From: an uncultured Eubacteriales bacterium
GTDB lineage: Bacteria; Bacillota; Clostridia; Christensenellales; Aristaeellaceae
Direction: 5' to 3'
Assembly: GCA_900316415.1 (NCBI GenBank)
Contig: ONCV01000012.1
Location: 1 to 64,000 of the forward strand
DNA: 64,000 nt
A model generated the notes under the pieces. It was not told the origin of the DNA. It searched no databases and saw only the letters and a program-made list of their open reading frames with translations. Every line of letters begins with the position of its first letter. Within the stretch, counting starts at the first letter, position 1. A program made the position numbers and the translations under genes. Below, piece by piece: positions 27,726-36,761 of this stretch.

Positions 27726-28061
27726 ATGCATGTAAAATCCAAAGATACCGTCATCGTCATTTCCGGCAAGGATAAGGGAAAGAAGGGGAAGATTTCCGCC
27801 GCGTTCCCGAAGCTGAACCGGGTGACTGTGGAAGGCGTCAATGTCGTCACCAAGCACCAGAAGGCCCGCAATCAGATGCAGCCCGGCGGCATCATCCACA
27901 AGGAGATGCCCATCGACGCCAGCAACGTGATGCTGGTCTGCCCGAAGTGCGGAAAGGCTGCCCGGGTTTCCCACAAGGTGACCCAGACGACCGATGACAA
28001 CGGCAAGACCCATCGCAAGATGATCCGCGTGTGCAAGAAGTGCGGCGCGGAGATCGACTGA
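27726..28061 (+). CDS. rplX: 50S ribosomal protein L24
   Basis: 111 residues. The KOW motif ([22 protein letters not shown]) initiates 50S assembly. The C-terminal [13 protein letters not shown]...CKKCGAEI has four Cys as CxxC pairs, a zinc-binding form seen in many bacteria. Confidence 0.98.
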   Translation: MHVKSKDTVIVISGKDKGKKGKISAAFPKLNRVTVEGVNVVTKHQKARNQMQPGGIIHKEMPIDASNVMLVCPKCGKAARVSHKVTQTTDDNGKTHRKMIRVCKKCGAEID

Positions 28062-28079
28062 TAAAGGAGGAGCGCCCAT

Positions 28080-28625
28080 ATGGCTACCAGAATTAAGGAA
28101 AAATATCTGGCCGAGGCTGTTCCTGCTTTGCAGCAGAAGTTCGGCTACAAGAACGTGATGGAAATCCCGAAGCTGAGCAAGATCGTGATCAACATGGGTC
28201 TGGGCGACTGCAAGGACAACGCCAAGGCCATGGAGATGGCTGTGAACGAGCTGACCGCGATCGCGGGCCAGAAGCCCATGGTGACCAAGGCGAAGAAGTC
28301 CATCGCGAACTTCAAGGTTCGTGAGGGCATGAATGTCGGCGCCAAGGTGACCCTGCGCGGCGAGCGGATGGAAGAGTTCATGGACAAGCTGGTCTCCGTC
28401 GCGCTGCCCCGCGTGCGCGACTTCCGCGGCGTCAGCACCAAGGCCTTCGATGGCCGCGGCAACTACGCCCTGGGAATTCGTGAACAGCTGCTGTTCCCCG
28501 AAATCGAGTATGACAAGGTGGAAAAGATCCGCGGCATGGAAATGATCTTCGTCACCACTGCCAAGACCGACGAGGAATGCATGGAACTGCTGAAACTGCT
28601 GGGCATGCCTTTTGCCCATGACTAA
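28080..28625 (+). CDS. rplE: 50S ribosomal protein L5
   Basis: 181 residues; [45 protein letters not shown] and the [30 protein letters not shown] segment are diagnostic. L5 binds 5S rRNA and contacts P-site tRNA. Confidence 0.98.
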   Translation: MATRIKEKYLAEAVPALQQKFGYKNVMEIPKLSKIVINMGLGDCKDNAKAMEMAVNELTAIAGQKPMVTKAKKSIANFKVREGMNVGAKVTLRGERMEEFMDKLVSVALPRVRDFRGVSTKAFDGRGNYALGIREQLLFPEIEYDKVEKIRGMEMIFVTTAKTDEECMELLKLLGMPFAHD

Positions 28626-28655
28626 GTCAACTCAGGTTGAAGGAGGAAAAAGAAC

Positions 28656-28841
28656 GTGGCAAAGCTGAGCATGAAACTCAAGCAGTCCAGACCCGCGAAG
28701 TTCTCCACCCGCGCCTATACCCGCTGCCGCATCTGCGGCCGGCCCCACAGCGTGCTGCGCAAGTACGGCATCTGCCGTATCTGCTTCCGGGAGCTGGCGT
28801 ACAAGGGCCAGATTCCGGGTGTGAAGAAAGCCAGCTGGTAA
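28656..28841 (+). CDS. rpsZ: 30S ribosomal protein S14, zinc-binding type
   Basis: 61 residues, the short S14 form. Zinc ligands C24, C27, C40 and C43 (CRICGRP...CRIC). The zinc-free longer paralogue used under zinc starvation is not in this window. Confidence 0.97.
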   Translation: MAKLSMKLKQSRPAKFSTRAYTRCRICGRPHSVLRKYGICRICFRELAYKGQIPGVKKASW

Positions 28842-28970
28842 AAAGACAGCATGAGGTTTTGGTAACTCGCGGAAAAGCGCGCATACAGGCGTGAACTGTC
28901 CGCGGATCACGGGGCCTGGCGGAAGGATCCGTACCGCCCGTGAGAACATTTTTTCAAGGAGGTCAAAACC
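28842..28970 (+). promoter_or_regulatory. enlarged S14-S8 spacer with terminator-like hairpin
   Basis: 129 bp. CACGGG at 28908-28913 pairs with CCCGTG at 28937-28942, with an inner GGCGG/CCGCC pairing, followed by a T-tract at 28949-28954 directly before the rpsH ribosome site. It resembles an attenuator. Confidence 0.5.
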
Positions 28971-29372
28971 ATGGTAGTGAACGATCCCATTGCCGATATG
29001 CTCACACGCATCCGGAATGGTCAGGTGGCTCGTCACGATTTCATCACCGTGCCCGCCAGCAACACCAAGAAGGCCATCGCGAAGATTCTGCTGAACGAAG
29101 GCTTTGTGAAGGCTGTTGATTTTATCGACGACGGCCTGCAGGGCGAGATCAAAATCACCCTGAAGTATCTCAACGGCAAGCAGCAGCCCGTGATCGCCGG
29201 TCTGAAGCGGATCAGCAAGCCCGGCCTGCGCGTCTATGCCAAGTGCGAAGAGCTGCCCCGGGTTCTGGGCGGCCTGGGCATCGCCATCATCAGCACCAGC
29301 AAGGGCCTGATGACGGACAAGGAAGCCCGGAAGAACGAAGTGGGCGGCGAAGTGCTGGCCTACATCTGGTAA
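28971..29372 (+). CDS. rpsH: 30S ribosomal protein S8
   Basis: 133 residues, [30 protein letters not shown] at the start and [32 protein letters not shown] at the end. S8 organises the 16S central domain and represses spc operons in some bacteria by binding mRNA; the hairpin-bearing spacer upstream may relate to that. Confidence 0.98.
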   Translation: MVVNDPIADMLTRIRNGQVARHDFITVPASNTKKAIAKILLNEGFVKAVDFIDDGLQGEIKITLKYLNGKQQPVIAGLKRISKPGLRVYAKCEELPRVLGGLGIAIISTSKGLMTDKEARKNEVGGEVLAYIW

Positions 29373-29401
29373 TAACCGACACGCTATAGGAGGTGTGAGA
29401 A

Positions 29402-29944
29402 ATGTCTCGAATCGGAAAGCTTCCGATCACAGTCCCCGCGGGCGTGACGGTTACGGTGGATGAGAACAACCTGGTCACGGTGAAGGGCCCCAAGGGCACG
29501 CTGACCCAGCAGGTGAACCCCATCATCACCGTGAAGCAGGAAGGCAATGTCCTGACCCTGGAACGTCCCACGGATGCCAAGCCCCACAAGGCCATGCACG
29601 GCCTGTACCGGGCGCTGGTCCATAACATGGTTGTCGGCGTGACCGACGGCTTCACCAAGCAGCTGGAGCTGGTTGGTACCGGTTACCGCGCGCAGGCGGA
29701 AGGCAAGACGCTGACGATCAACATCGGCTTCAGCCATCCCGTCGTGCTGGAAGCGCCGGAAGGAATCACCTATGAAACCCCGAACCAGACCACCATTCTG
29801 GTGAAGGGTGCCAACAAGCAGCAGGTCGGCAACCTTGCCGCGGACATTCGTGCCATCCGGAAGCCGGAACCCTATCTGGGCAAGGGCATCAAGTATCATG
29901 ATGAGCATATCCGCCGCAAGGAAGGCAAGGCCGGTAAGAAGTAA
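29402..29944 (+). CDS. rplF: 50S ribosomal protein L6
   Basis: 180 residues beginning SRIGKLPITVPAGVTVTVDENNLVTVKGPKG and ending EPYLGKGIKYHDEHIRRKEGKAGKK. Two-domain L6 near the GTPase-associated centre. Confidence 0.98.
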   Translation: MSRIGKLPITVPAGVTVTVDENNLVTVKGPKGTLTQQVNPIITVKQEGNVLTLERPTDAKPHKAMHGLYRALVHNMVVGVTDGFTKQLELVGTGYRAQAEGKTLTINIGFSHPVVLEAPEGITYETPNQTTILVKGANKQQVGNLAADIRAIRKPEPYLGKGIKYHDEHIRRKEGKAGKK

Positions 29945-29962
29945 GAGAGGGAGTGACTGCAA

Positions 29963-30331
29963 ATGTTCAAGAAACGTGACCGGAACGAAGTTCGCGTGAT
30001 TCGTCATGCGCGGGTCCGTAAAAAGATCAGCGGCACCCCCGAAATGCCGCGTCTGTCCGTCTACCGCAGCAACAAGCACATCCAGGCGCAGATCATTGAC
30101 GACACCAAGGGCGTGACCCTGGTGGCCGCCAGTACCCTGGACGCTGCGCTGAAGGGTCAGCTGGAGGAAGTGGACAAGAAGGGTGCCGCCAAACTGGTTG
30201 GCAAGCTCCTCGGCGAGCGCGCTGTCCAGGCCGGCATCAAGAACGTGGTCTTCGACCGGGGCGGGTATGTATATACCGGCCGTGTGGCCTCCGTGGCCGA
30301 CGGCGCCCGGGAAGCCGGACTTGAATTCTGA
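29963..30331 (+). CDS. rplR: 50S ribosomal protein L18
   Basis: 122 residues; basic N-terminus, [29 protein letters not shown] and [28 protein letters not shown]. Binds 5S rRNA. Confidence 0.98.
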   Translation: MFKKRDRNEVRVIRHARVRKKISGTPEMPRLSVYRSNKHIQAQIIDDTKGVTLVAASTLDAALKGQLEEVDKKGAAKLVGKLLGERAVQAGIKNVVFDRGGYVYTGRVASVADGAREAGLEF

Positions 30332-30349
30332 TGAAGGAGGACTACGCAA

Positions 30350-30847
30350 ATGCCCAGGTATGAACAGGAGAGCGAATTCAAAGAGCGCCTGGTTTCCGTG
30401 AACCGCGTATCCAAGACCGTCAAGGGCGGCCGCAACATGCGGTTCAGCGCGCTGGTCGTGGTGGGCGATGAAAACGGCCGCGTAGGCGCCGGCATGGGGA
30501 AGGCCGCTGAAATTCCGGAAGCCATCCGCAAGGCCGGGGAAGATGCCAAGAAGCATCTGGTCAACGTGCCGATCGACGGCACCACCATTCCCCATGAGAT
30601 GACCGGATATTATTCCACCGCCAAGTCCGTGCTGATGCCTGCTCCCGAAGGAACCGGCGTGATCGCGGGCGGCGCCGCCCGTGCCGTGCTGGAAATGGCC
30701 GGCATCCGGGATATCCGGACCAAGAGCTATGGAACCAATAATCCCATCAACATGGTGAAAGCCACCCTGGAGGCCCTGAAGAAGCTCCGCAGCGCGGAAC
30801 AGGTCGCCAAGATGCGCGGCAAGACCGTGGAAGAAATTCTGGGATAA
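30350..30847 (+). CDS. rpsE: 30S ribosomal protein S5
   Basis: 165 residues; the dsRBD-like [29 protein letters not shown] and [22 protein letters not shown] motifs are conserved. S5 affects decoding fidelity and spectinomycin binding. Confidence 0.98.
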   Translation: MPRYEQESEFKERLVSVNRVSKTVKGGRNMRFSALVVVGDENGRVGAGMGKAAEIPEAIRKAGEDAKKHLVNVPIDGTTIPHEMTGYYSTAKSVLMPAPEGTGVIAGGAARAVLEMAGIRDIRTKSYGTNNPINMVKATLEALKKLRSAEQVAKMRGKTVEEILG

Positions 30848-30860
30848 GGAGGACGCAGAG

Positions 30861-31043
30861 ATGAAACTGAAGATTACTCTGGTGAAGTCTCCGGTCGCCA
30901 GCCTTCCCAAGCACAAGGCGAATGTCGCCGCGCTTGGCCTGCACAAGGTGGGTCAGACGGTGACGCAGCCCGACAATCCCGCCATCCGCGGGCAGATCTT
31001 CGCCGTGAAGCACATGGTGAAGGTAGAGGAAGTTGACGAATAA
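30861..31043 (+). CDS. rpmD: 50S ribosomal protein L30
   Basis: 60 residues, [32 protein letters not shown]. Normal short bacterial L30. AAGGAGG site. Confidence 0.97.
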   Translation: MKLKITLVKSPVASLPKHKANVAALGLHKVGQTVTQPDNPAIRGQIFAVKHMVKVEEVDE

Positions 31044-31057
31044 AGGAGGAATACCCC

Positions 31058-31498
31058 ATGAAACTGCATGAACTGCATCCCGCTGAGGGGTCCACGACCG
31101 CGCAGAAGCGGCTGGGCCGCGGTACCGGTTCCGGTCTGGGCAAGACCTCCGGTAAAGGTCACAAGGGCGCCAAGGCCCGCAGCGGCGGCGGAAAGCGGCC
31201 CGGATTCGAAGGCGGCCAGATGCCTCTGTACCGCCGGGTTCCGAAGCGCGGCTTCAACAACATCTTCGGCACCGAGTATGCCGAGGTGAACGTGGAGCGC
31301 TTGGAGATCTTCGAGGACGGCACGACCGTGACCGTGGATATGCTTCTGGATGCCGGTATCATCAAGAAGACTCTGGATGGTGTGAAGATTCTGGGCAACG
31401 GGGACCTCAGCAAGAAGCTGACGGTTCAGGCCCAGAAATTTACGGCCGGTGCCAAGGAGAAGATTGAGGCCGTTGGTGGGAAAGCTGAGGTGATCTGA
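31058..31498 (+). CDS. rplO: 50S ribosomal protein L15
   Basis: 146 residues, [41 protein letters not shown], then [19 protein letters not shown]. Followed at once by secY. Confidence 0.98.
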   Translation: MKLHELHPAEGSTTAQKRLGRGTGSGLGKTSGKGHKGAKARSGGGKRPGFEGGQMPLYRRVPKRGFNNIFGTEYAEVNVERLEIFEDGTTVTVDMLLDAGIIKKTLDGVKILGNGDLSKKLTVQAQKFTAGAKEKIEAVGGKAEVI

Positions 31499-31499
31499 C

Positions 31500-32780
31500 A
31501 TGATTGAAAACATCCGCAAGATGTGGAAGATCGGTGAGATCCGGAAAAAGCTCATTTACACATTCCTGATGCTGGTGCTGTACCGCCTGGTCGGCGTGAT
31601 TCCCGCCCCCGGCGTGGACGCCGCCCGGGTCATGGCCAGCAACAATGTGAACAACTATCCGCTGCTGGAGCTGGTCAACATGATGACCGGTAACAACTTC
31701 AGCCAGATGACCGTGATGGCCATGGGTATTACGCCCTACATCAACGCGAGCATTATTATGCAGCTGCTGACCATCGCGATTCCCGCGCTGGAGCGCCTGT
31801 CCAAGGAAGAGGACGGACGGCAGAAGATCAACCGGATTACCCGGTACGTGACCATCGGTCTGGCGGCCCTGCAGGCCATCGGTCTGGTGCGCGGCCTGGG
31901 TTACATCAAGAGCGGCTGGCTGAACTACGTCCTCGTGGGCGTGACGATGGCCGGCGGCACCGCTCTCGCCATGTGGATCGGCGAGCGGATTACGGAGAAG
32001 GGCATCGGCAACGGCATCAGCCTGCTGATCTTTGTCGGCATCATCTCCAACCTCTTCAACGGTATCGTTTCCGGATTCAGCACCGCGGCCAACAGCGGCA
32101 CCACCTCCGGATGGATCAATCTGCTGGTGATCATCGTGACCACCATCCTGATGACCGTTGTCGTGACTTACGTGGAGCTCGGCGAGCGGCGGATCCCGCT
32201 GCAGATCGCCAAGCAGGTGAAGGGCCGCCGGGTTTACGGCGGACAGAGCACCCACATGAGCCTGAAAGTGGTCTCCGTCGGTGTGCTGCCCCTGATCTTC
32301 GCTTACAGCTTCCTGGCCTTCCCGGGCACCATTGCCCAGCTGGTGGATCCCCAGGGAAAGGGCTGGTTCACCCAGTTCTGGACCCGGAACATGTATACCG
32401 GCTCCGTCTGGTACATGATCATCAGCGCGCTGCTGATTATCGCCTTCACCTTCTTCTACTCCAGCATCAGCTTCGATCCCAAACAGCAGGCTGAGCAGCT
32501 GCAGCAGCAGGGCGCGGTGATCCCCGGTCAGCGCGGGAAGAACATCCGTCAGTACCTGCAGAACGTGATGAACAGGCTGAACCTGTTCGCGGCTCTGTTC
32601 CTGGCGGTTCTGAGCGCCGTGCCTACGCTGCTGCTCCGCCTGGCGGGCGTCAGCGTTCCCTTCGCGGCCAGCTCGATCCTGATCGCCGTGAGCGTGTCTC
32701 TGGAGACCATCCGTACCCTGCAGGGCGAGATGAGCATCCGGGGCATCGACATGGATATGGACAACGTCGGATTTATGTAA
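31500..32780 (+). CDS. secY: preprotein translocase subunit SecY
   Basis: 426 residues with ten predicted membrane helices. GITPYINASIIMQLL, TITAGT-like GGTALAMWIGERITEKGIGNGISLLIF and the cytoplasmic FFYSSISFDPKQQAEQLQQQGAVIPGQRGKN segment are characteristic. It forms the SecYEG channel. Starts 1 bp after rplO. Confidence 0.97.
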   Translation: MIENIRKMWKIGEIRKKLIYTFLMLVLYRLVGVIPAPGVDAARVMASNNVNNYPLLELVNMMTGNNFSQMTVMAMGITPYINASIIMQLLTIAIPALERLSKEEDGRQKINRITRYVTIGLAALQAIGLVRGLGYIKSGWLNYVLVGVTMAGGTALAMWIGERITEKGIGNGISLLIFVGIISNLFNGIVSGFSTAANSGTTSGWINLLVIIVTTILMTVVVTYVELGERRIPLQIAKQVKGRRVYGGQSTHMSLKVVSVGVLPLIFAYSFLAFPGTIAQLVDPQGKGWFTQFWTRNMYTGSVWYMIISALLIIAFTFFYSSISFDPKQQAEQLQQQGAVIPGQRGKNIRQYLQNVMNRLNLFAALFLAVLSAVPTLLLRLAGVSVPFAASSILIAVSVSLETIRTLQGEMSIRGIDMDMDNVGFM

Positions 32781-32807
32781 GGATTTCGTCCGTTACGGAA
32801 ATTCGAG

Positions 32808-32842
32808 GGGGCGAGGGTTGCCTCGCCCCTTCGTTCATTTAT
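32808..32842 (+). terminator. hairpin between secY and adk (partial terminator/attenuator)
   Basis: Stem GGGGCGAGG/CCTCGCCCC with loop GTTG, followed by a T-rich but broken tract. May lower or uncouple expression of adk and later genes. Confidence 0.6.
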
Positions 32843-32865
32843 CAAAAAGAAAGGGGAACGGAAGG

Positions 32866-33495
32866 ATGAATATTATTTTTCTTGGACCTCCCGGGGCCGG
32901 CAAGGGCACCCAGGCGCAGAAGATCTGTGCCGCGCTGAATATTCCGCAGATTTCTACCGGCGATATCCTGCGCCGGGCCATGAAGGAAGGCACGGAGACG
33001 GGCAAGAAGGCGAAGAGCTATATCGACGCCGGCCAGCTGGTTCCGGACGAAGTCATCATCGACATCGTGAAGGAACGCCTTCAGATGGACGACTGCCGGG
33101 GCGGCTACATCCTGGACGGATTCCCCCGCACGGTTCCGCAGGCGGAAGCCCTCGACACCTTTGCCACCATGGACAGCGTGATCGAACTGGACGTGGCGGA
33201 TCAGGTGCTGGTGGACCGGCTGAGCGGCCGCCGCGTCTGCGTCAAGTGCGGCGCGACCTATCATCTGAGCATGCTGAACGGCGAAACGCACTGCGCGAAC
33301 TGCGGCGAAGAGCTGATCCAGCGCAATGATGACAAGGCGGAAACCGTTCTGGCGCGGCTGAAGGTCTATCATGACCAGACGGCTCCCCTCATCGGCTACT
33401 ACGAAAAGAAGGGCCTGCTGAAGAAGATCGACGGCGCGCAGGGCCTGGAAAACACCACCAAGGCGATTCTGACCGCGCTGGGAGCGAACGCATGA
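32866..33495 (+). CDS. adk: adenylate kinase
   Basis: 209 residues. P-loop GPPGAGKGTQ, AMP-binding STGDILRRAM, DGFPRT, and a long LID with CVKC...CANC, a zinc-binding LID. It converts ATP plus AMP to two ADP. The frame is open to 32818, but the ATG at 32866 has GGAAGG and begins the conserved MNIIFLG. Its stop overlaps map by four bases. Confidence 0.97.
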   Translation: MNIIFLGPPGAGKGTQAQKICAALNIPQISTGDILRRAMKEGTETGKKAKSYIDAGQLVPDEVIIDIVKERLQMDDCRGGYILDGFPRTVPQAEALDTFATMDSVIELDVADQVLVDRLSGRRVCVKCGATYHLSMLNGETHCANCGEELIQRNDDKAETVLARLKVYHDQTAPLIGYYEKKGLLKKIDGAQGLENTTKAILTALGANA

Positions 33496-34325
33496 TCAGT
33501 CTGAAGAATCCGGCCCAGATCCAGAAGATGAAGGACGCGGGGAAACTGCTGTACGAGGTGGAGTCCCGGGTGCGCGAGGCGATTCAGCCGGGCGTGACCA
33601 CCGCCGATCTGGATGTTCTGGCGGAGCAGCTGATCCGGAAGGGGGGCGCCATCCCCTCGGAGAAGGGATATGAAGGATATCCCTGCTCCATCTGCGCCAG
33701 CGTGAACGATATGGTGGTGCACGGCATTCCCAGCGACCGGATTGTGCTGCGGGAAGGCGATATCATCACCGTGGACTGCACCCTGCTGCTGGACGGCTGG
33801 CAGGCGGATTCCGCCTTCACCGTCGGCGTGGGCGCCATTTCGGAAAACGCGCGCCGGCTGATCATCGCGACGGAAGAGTGCTTCTGGGAGGGGATCCGCC
33901 AGTGCGTGGCGGGGAACCGCCTCGGCGATCTGGGCCACGCGGTGGATGCCCATGCGCGGGAATACGGCTTTCAGCCGATCCGGGACTATACGGGTCATGG
34001 AATCGGACGGGAGATGCACGAGGATCCTTCCGTGTTCAATTACGGGGAACCGGGCCGCGGCCTGCGGCTCCGCAGGGGAATGACCCTCGCGGTGGAACCC
34101 ATGATCGTGGAAGGGGACTGGCATATCACGAATGATCCGGACGGCTGGGGCGTGCGCACGCGGGATCACCTGCTCTGCTCCCACTATGAGCACACGATTG
34201 CCATCAACGAGGAAGGACTGCCGGATATTCTGACGCTGCCGGACTTCAGCTGGGACAGCACCCCGGTCAACCGGAAGGGCTATCCCCGCGTGTCCTGCCT
34301 GGCCGAAGATCCGGAGGAGGCATGA
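33492..34325 (+). CDS. map: methionine aminopeptidase, type I
   Basis: 277 residues. VDCTLLLDGWQADSAFTVG carries the two metal Asp, GHGIGREMHEDP the metal His, and TLAVEPMI the metal Glu. Removes initiator Met. ATGA overlap with adk. About 25 residues longer than Bacillus Map, with an extended C-terminus (DFSWDSTPVNRKGYPRVSCLAEDPEEA). Confidence 0.95.
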   Translation: MISLKNPAQIQKMKDAGKLLYEVESRVREAIQPGVTTADLDVLAEQLIRKGGAIPSEKGYEGYPCSICASVNDMVVHGIPSDRIVLREGDIITVDCTLLLDGWQADSAFTVGVGAISENARRLIIATEECFWEGIRQCVAGNRLGDLGHAVDAHAREYGFQPIRDYTGHGIGREMHEDPSVFNYGEPGRGLRLRRGMTLAVEPMIVEGDWHITNDPDGWGVRTRDHLLCSHYEHTIAINEEGLPDILTLPDFSWDSTPVNRKGYPRVSCLAEDPEEA

Positions 34326-34328
34326 TCC

Positions 34329-34631
34329 ATGAAGGAACCGTTGTCCCTTGAGCCCGGCCGGGTCGTTCAGAGCATCCAGGGCCGGGACCGGGGAAGGTAT
34401 TTTCTGGTGCTCGAGAATCTGGGAGAGGATCGGGTCACGGTGGCGGATGGCCTGAATCATTGCCTGAAAAACCCGAAAAAAAAGAACATCAGGCATTTAC
34501 ACGCCAAACCAAATGTGGTAAAATTATCGGGTATCCGTCCTGAGGGCGGGCCGGTGCAGGACAGCGACCTGCGAAGGGCGCTGGAGGCAAGCGGGTTCCC
34601 GGTGGAACGCAGGCTGTGCAAGGAGGGCTGA
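34329..34631 (+). CDS. KOW-domain RNA-binding protein
   Basis: 100 residues. [32 protein letters not shown] is a KOW-like fold (L14e/L6e/L27e-related), then [18 protein letters not shown]. This small protein occurs between map and infA in many Clostridia; its role is presumed ribosomal. Three bases after map and four before infA. Confidence 0.85.
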   Translation: MKEPLSLEPGRVVQSIQGRDRGRYFLVLENLGEDRVTVADGLNHCLKNPKKKNIRHLHAKPNVVKLSGIRPEGGPVQDSDLRRALEASGFPVERRLCKEG

Positions 34632-34635
34632 TTTT

Positions 34636-34857
34636 TTGTCCAAGAGCGACGTGATCGAAATGGAAGGCAAGGTGGTGGAAGCCCTGCCCAATGCCATGTT
34701 TCAGGTGGAACTGCAAAACGGCCACCAGATTCTGGCCCATATTTCCGGCAAGATGCGGATGAACTTTATCCGGATCTATCCCGGGGATAAAGTTACCATT
34801 GAGCTTTCGCCCTATGATCTGACCCGCGGCCGGATCACCTGGCGCAGCAAGAACTGA
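34636..34857 (+). CDS. infA: translation initiation factor IF-1
   Basis: 73 residues, [46 protein letters not shown] with the OB fold. TTG start at 34636 after AAGGAGGG. Binds the 30S A site during initiation. Confidence 0.96.
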   Translation: MSKSDVIEMEGKVVEALPNAMFQVELQNGHQILAHISGKMRMNFIRIYPGDKVTIELSPYDLTRGRITWRSKN

Positions 34858-34909
34858 TGTCCGCTTCCCTCGCCTGCGAAGGAAGTTTCAATCCCATGTA
34901 AGGAGGTAA

Positions 34910-35029
<120 letters not shown>

Positions 35030-35046
35030 TTCACGCCAAACAAAAT

Positions 35047-35077
35047 CCGGGCCGTTTCGGCTCCGGGTTTTTGTTTT
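35047..35077 (+). terminator. intrinsic terminator of the S10-spc operon
   Basis: CCGGGCCG-TTT-CGGCTCCGG stem with one bulged base and a T-rich tail (TTTTTGTTTTT). Confidence 0.85.
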
Positions 35078-35165
35078 TGAAAATGGACTCCGCCGGACGG
35101 AAGGCATTCCTTCCGCCCGGAAAGCTGCGCGCAATCGGCGCGGAGAAAGGATCTGAGGAATTCCC

Positions 35166-35282
35166 ATGAGTACGCAGAAAAAGGACCGCAGGCAGCAAAG
35201 AACCCGGGTGATGGCGCTGGTTATCGCCGGCGTCATGATTTTTTCCGTGCTGGCCGCGGCGATCATGAGCCAGATCTGGTAA
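35166..35282 (+). CDS. small single-helix membrane protein (38 residues)
   Basis: Starts MSTQKKDRRQQRTRVMALV and ends MSQIW. Basic N-terminus then one hydrophobic helix (residues 15-36). GAAAGGA-type site 14 bases upstream, somewhat distant. It resembles the many short basic-plus-helix proteins of Firmicutes (DUF4044-like), but the assignment is not secure. Confidence 0.55.
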   Translation: MSTQKKDRRQQRTRVMALVIAGVMIFSVLAAAIMSQIW

Positions 35283-35336
35283 GAACCCGCTCCGGCTTCG
35301 GATGCCGGAGATCCGGGAGGAGGGGAGGAGAGCAAT

Positions 35337-35546
35337 CTGCGCGGAAGAAGACGAAAAGGATTCACCGCGGGCACGGTGCTGATGCTGATCGCAACGGTCG
35401 CGGTGCTGGCAGCGTATTTTCTGGTTTTCGCGCGGCTGACCGCCGGCCATGAGGCGCATCCGGGCTCCCTGACGAAGGCGGTGACGGAAGCCGTTACGCA
35501 CCTTCAGGATGCAGGCGAAGCGCCCGGAACACCTGACGGGCAATGA
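35337..35546 (+). CDS. putative single-helix membrane protein with unclear start
   Basis: A frame of about 69 residues: Arg/Lys-rich start, helix GTVLMLIATVAVLAAYFLVF, then a hydrophilic tail. GGAGGAG sits six bases before a CTG at 35337; the first conventional starts are GTG 35376 and ATG 35382, inside the helix and without a ribosome site. It is in the same frame as the 38-residue protein just upstream, separated by its TAA. Its 3' end overlaps the Gx transporter gene on the other strand by about 50 bp. Confidence 0.4.
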   Translation: MRGRRRKGFTAGTVLMLIATVAVLAAYFLVFARLTAGHEAHPGSLTKAVTEAVTHLQDAGEAPGTPDGQ

Positions 35547-36186
35547 TTCCGGTCAGGCAGCCCACGGCGGCACCGACGCCGGCGAGGATCGGCAGATAGG
35601 TATACAGCAGCTGCGGCGTGCGCAGCACGGCTCCGGCGGCCAGCACCTGCCCCAGGTTATGGGCGACGGCTCCGGCGAGGGAGGTGCCCAGAACGCCGTA
35701 TTCCGGGTGCTTCCGGATCACCGGGAAGGCGATCCCGGCGGCCAGGGCCGCCAGCCCGATCAGAAGGATGCACCACAGCAGGGCGCCGCGGGGCGGAAAC
35801 GAGCGGACCAGAATCGCCGCCCCGCTGGCCATGGCCAGCAGGGAGATGCCCAGGGCGCCTTCGGCGGGACGCTTCCGGATCCCCAGCATGACCGCCAGGC
35901 TGAGGAGCCCGCCCGAGAGGCTGTACAGAATCGCGTTCAGGGATCCGAACAGGAATCCGGACAGCATTACCTTGACCAGCATCAGCAGCAAGCTGCTTTT
36001 CCAGTTCATCAGATAGACCGCATACAGCAGAACCGTATTGGCCAGGCCGAGCTTGATGCCGGGGACGGCTCCGCCCAGCAGCGCGCTGAGGGGGATCGCC
36101 CGGTCGAAATAGCCCAGCACCAGGGAAAGGGCGGCCAGCAATCCGAACCGGGCAACCCGCCCGGTTTTTGTGTTCAATCCGTTCAA
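35494..36186 (-). CDS. Gx transporter family protein (HepT component I/ECF-like membrane protein)
   Basis: 230 residues, polytopic. GLLAALSLVLGYFDRAIPLSALLGGAVPGIKLGLANTVLLYAVYL, VKVMLSGFLFGSLNAILYSLSGGLLSL and GTSLAGAVAHNLGQVLAA are the family signatures. A segment of about 55 residues (about 105-160) with two extra hydrophobic stretches interrupts the usual sequence between GLLSLAVM and GVLGTSLAG. Start is TTG 36186, four bases after the upstream stop with GAGGT before it. Neighbours fit the usual NusG-II/Gx pair, often near flavin or electron-transfer genes. Substrate unknown. Confidence 0.85.
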   Translation of the reverse strand: MNGLNTKTGRVARFGLLAALSLVLGYFDRAIPLSALLGGAVPGIKLGLANTVLLYAVYLMNWKSSLLLMLVKVMLSGFLFGSLNAILYSLSGGLLSLAVMLGIRKRPAEGALGISLLAMASGAAILVRSFPPRGALLWCILLIGLAALAAGIAFPVIRKHPEYGVLGTSLAGAVAHNLGQVLAAGAVLRTPQLLYTYLPILAGVGAAVGCLTGIIARQVFRALRLHPEGA

Positions 36187-36642
36187 TCAGTTTACCTCGA
36201 TCACGATTTCGTGGGGAAGACAGATGATAAACCCGCCGAGGATCCGTTCCTCCAGATTCTCCCGGGTGATTTCGCCCATCTGGACGCAGTCCTGGTTTTT
36301 GCAGTTGGAGACCGCCATGCGGACCTCTTCCCCGGTCATTTCCACGGTGTTCTCCTCGCCGCCGGGCTGGCGGATCGTAATCCGGTGCGACGCGGAGAAG
36401 GGGAGGGCAAAGAGCGTCTCGTCGGCAAGGCGGACGGTCACGGTCAGGTTATCCGCGGGAACGGAGGCATTCTCCCCGTTCCAGGGCTCCCCGTCCAGCA
36501 GCAGTTCCACCCGCTTTTCCCCGGGAGCGGAACCGGACGGATTTCCCGCTTCCGGGCGGGGCCCGGCGCAGCCGGAGAGCAGCAGCAGCGCGCCAAGCGC
36601 AAGCGCCGACAGAGCGCGCCGCTGAAAAACATTCTTCCGCAA
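36187..36642 (-). CDS. NusG domain II-containing lipoprotein
   Basis: 151 residues. Lipoprotein signal ALALGALLLLSGC places it on the outer membrane-leaflet face; ELLLDGEPWNGENASVPADNLTVTVRL and the Cys pair in AVSNCKNQDCVQMGEI followed by GGFIICLPHEIVIEV are the NusG_II (DUF1312-like) pattern. Function unknown; nearly always beside a Gx transporter gene, as here (next gene overlaps or abuts). Confidence 0.87.
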   Translation of the reverse strand: MRKNVFQRRALSALALGALLLLSGCAGPRPEAGNPSGSAPGEKRVELLLDGEPWNGENASVPADNLTVTVRLADETLFALPFSASHRITIRQPGGEENTVEMTGEEVRMAVSNCKNQDCVQMGEITRENLEERILGGFIICLPHEIVIEVN

Positions 36643-36712
36643 CCGGATCCCCCCCTCCCATGATCATCATTATATCCGTTTTTGGAGTGCGATTCAACGG
36701 ACGGACGCAAGG

Positions 36713-36738
36713 AAAAACCGGACGGCGGCGCCGTCCGG
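36713..36738 (-). terminator. intrinsic terminator of the SH3 protein gene
   Basis: CCGGACGGC/GCCGTCCGG stem with three-base loop; minus-strand TTTTT follows. Confidence 0.85.
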
Positions 36739-36761
36739 ATCCGATGGCTGATCAAAGCGGA

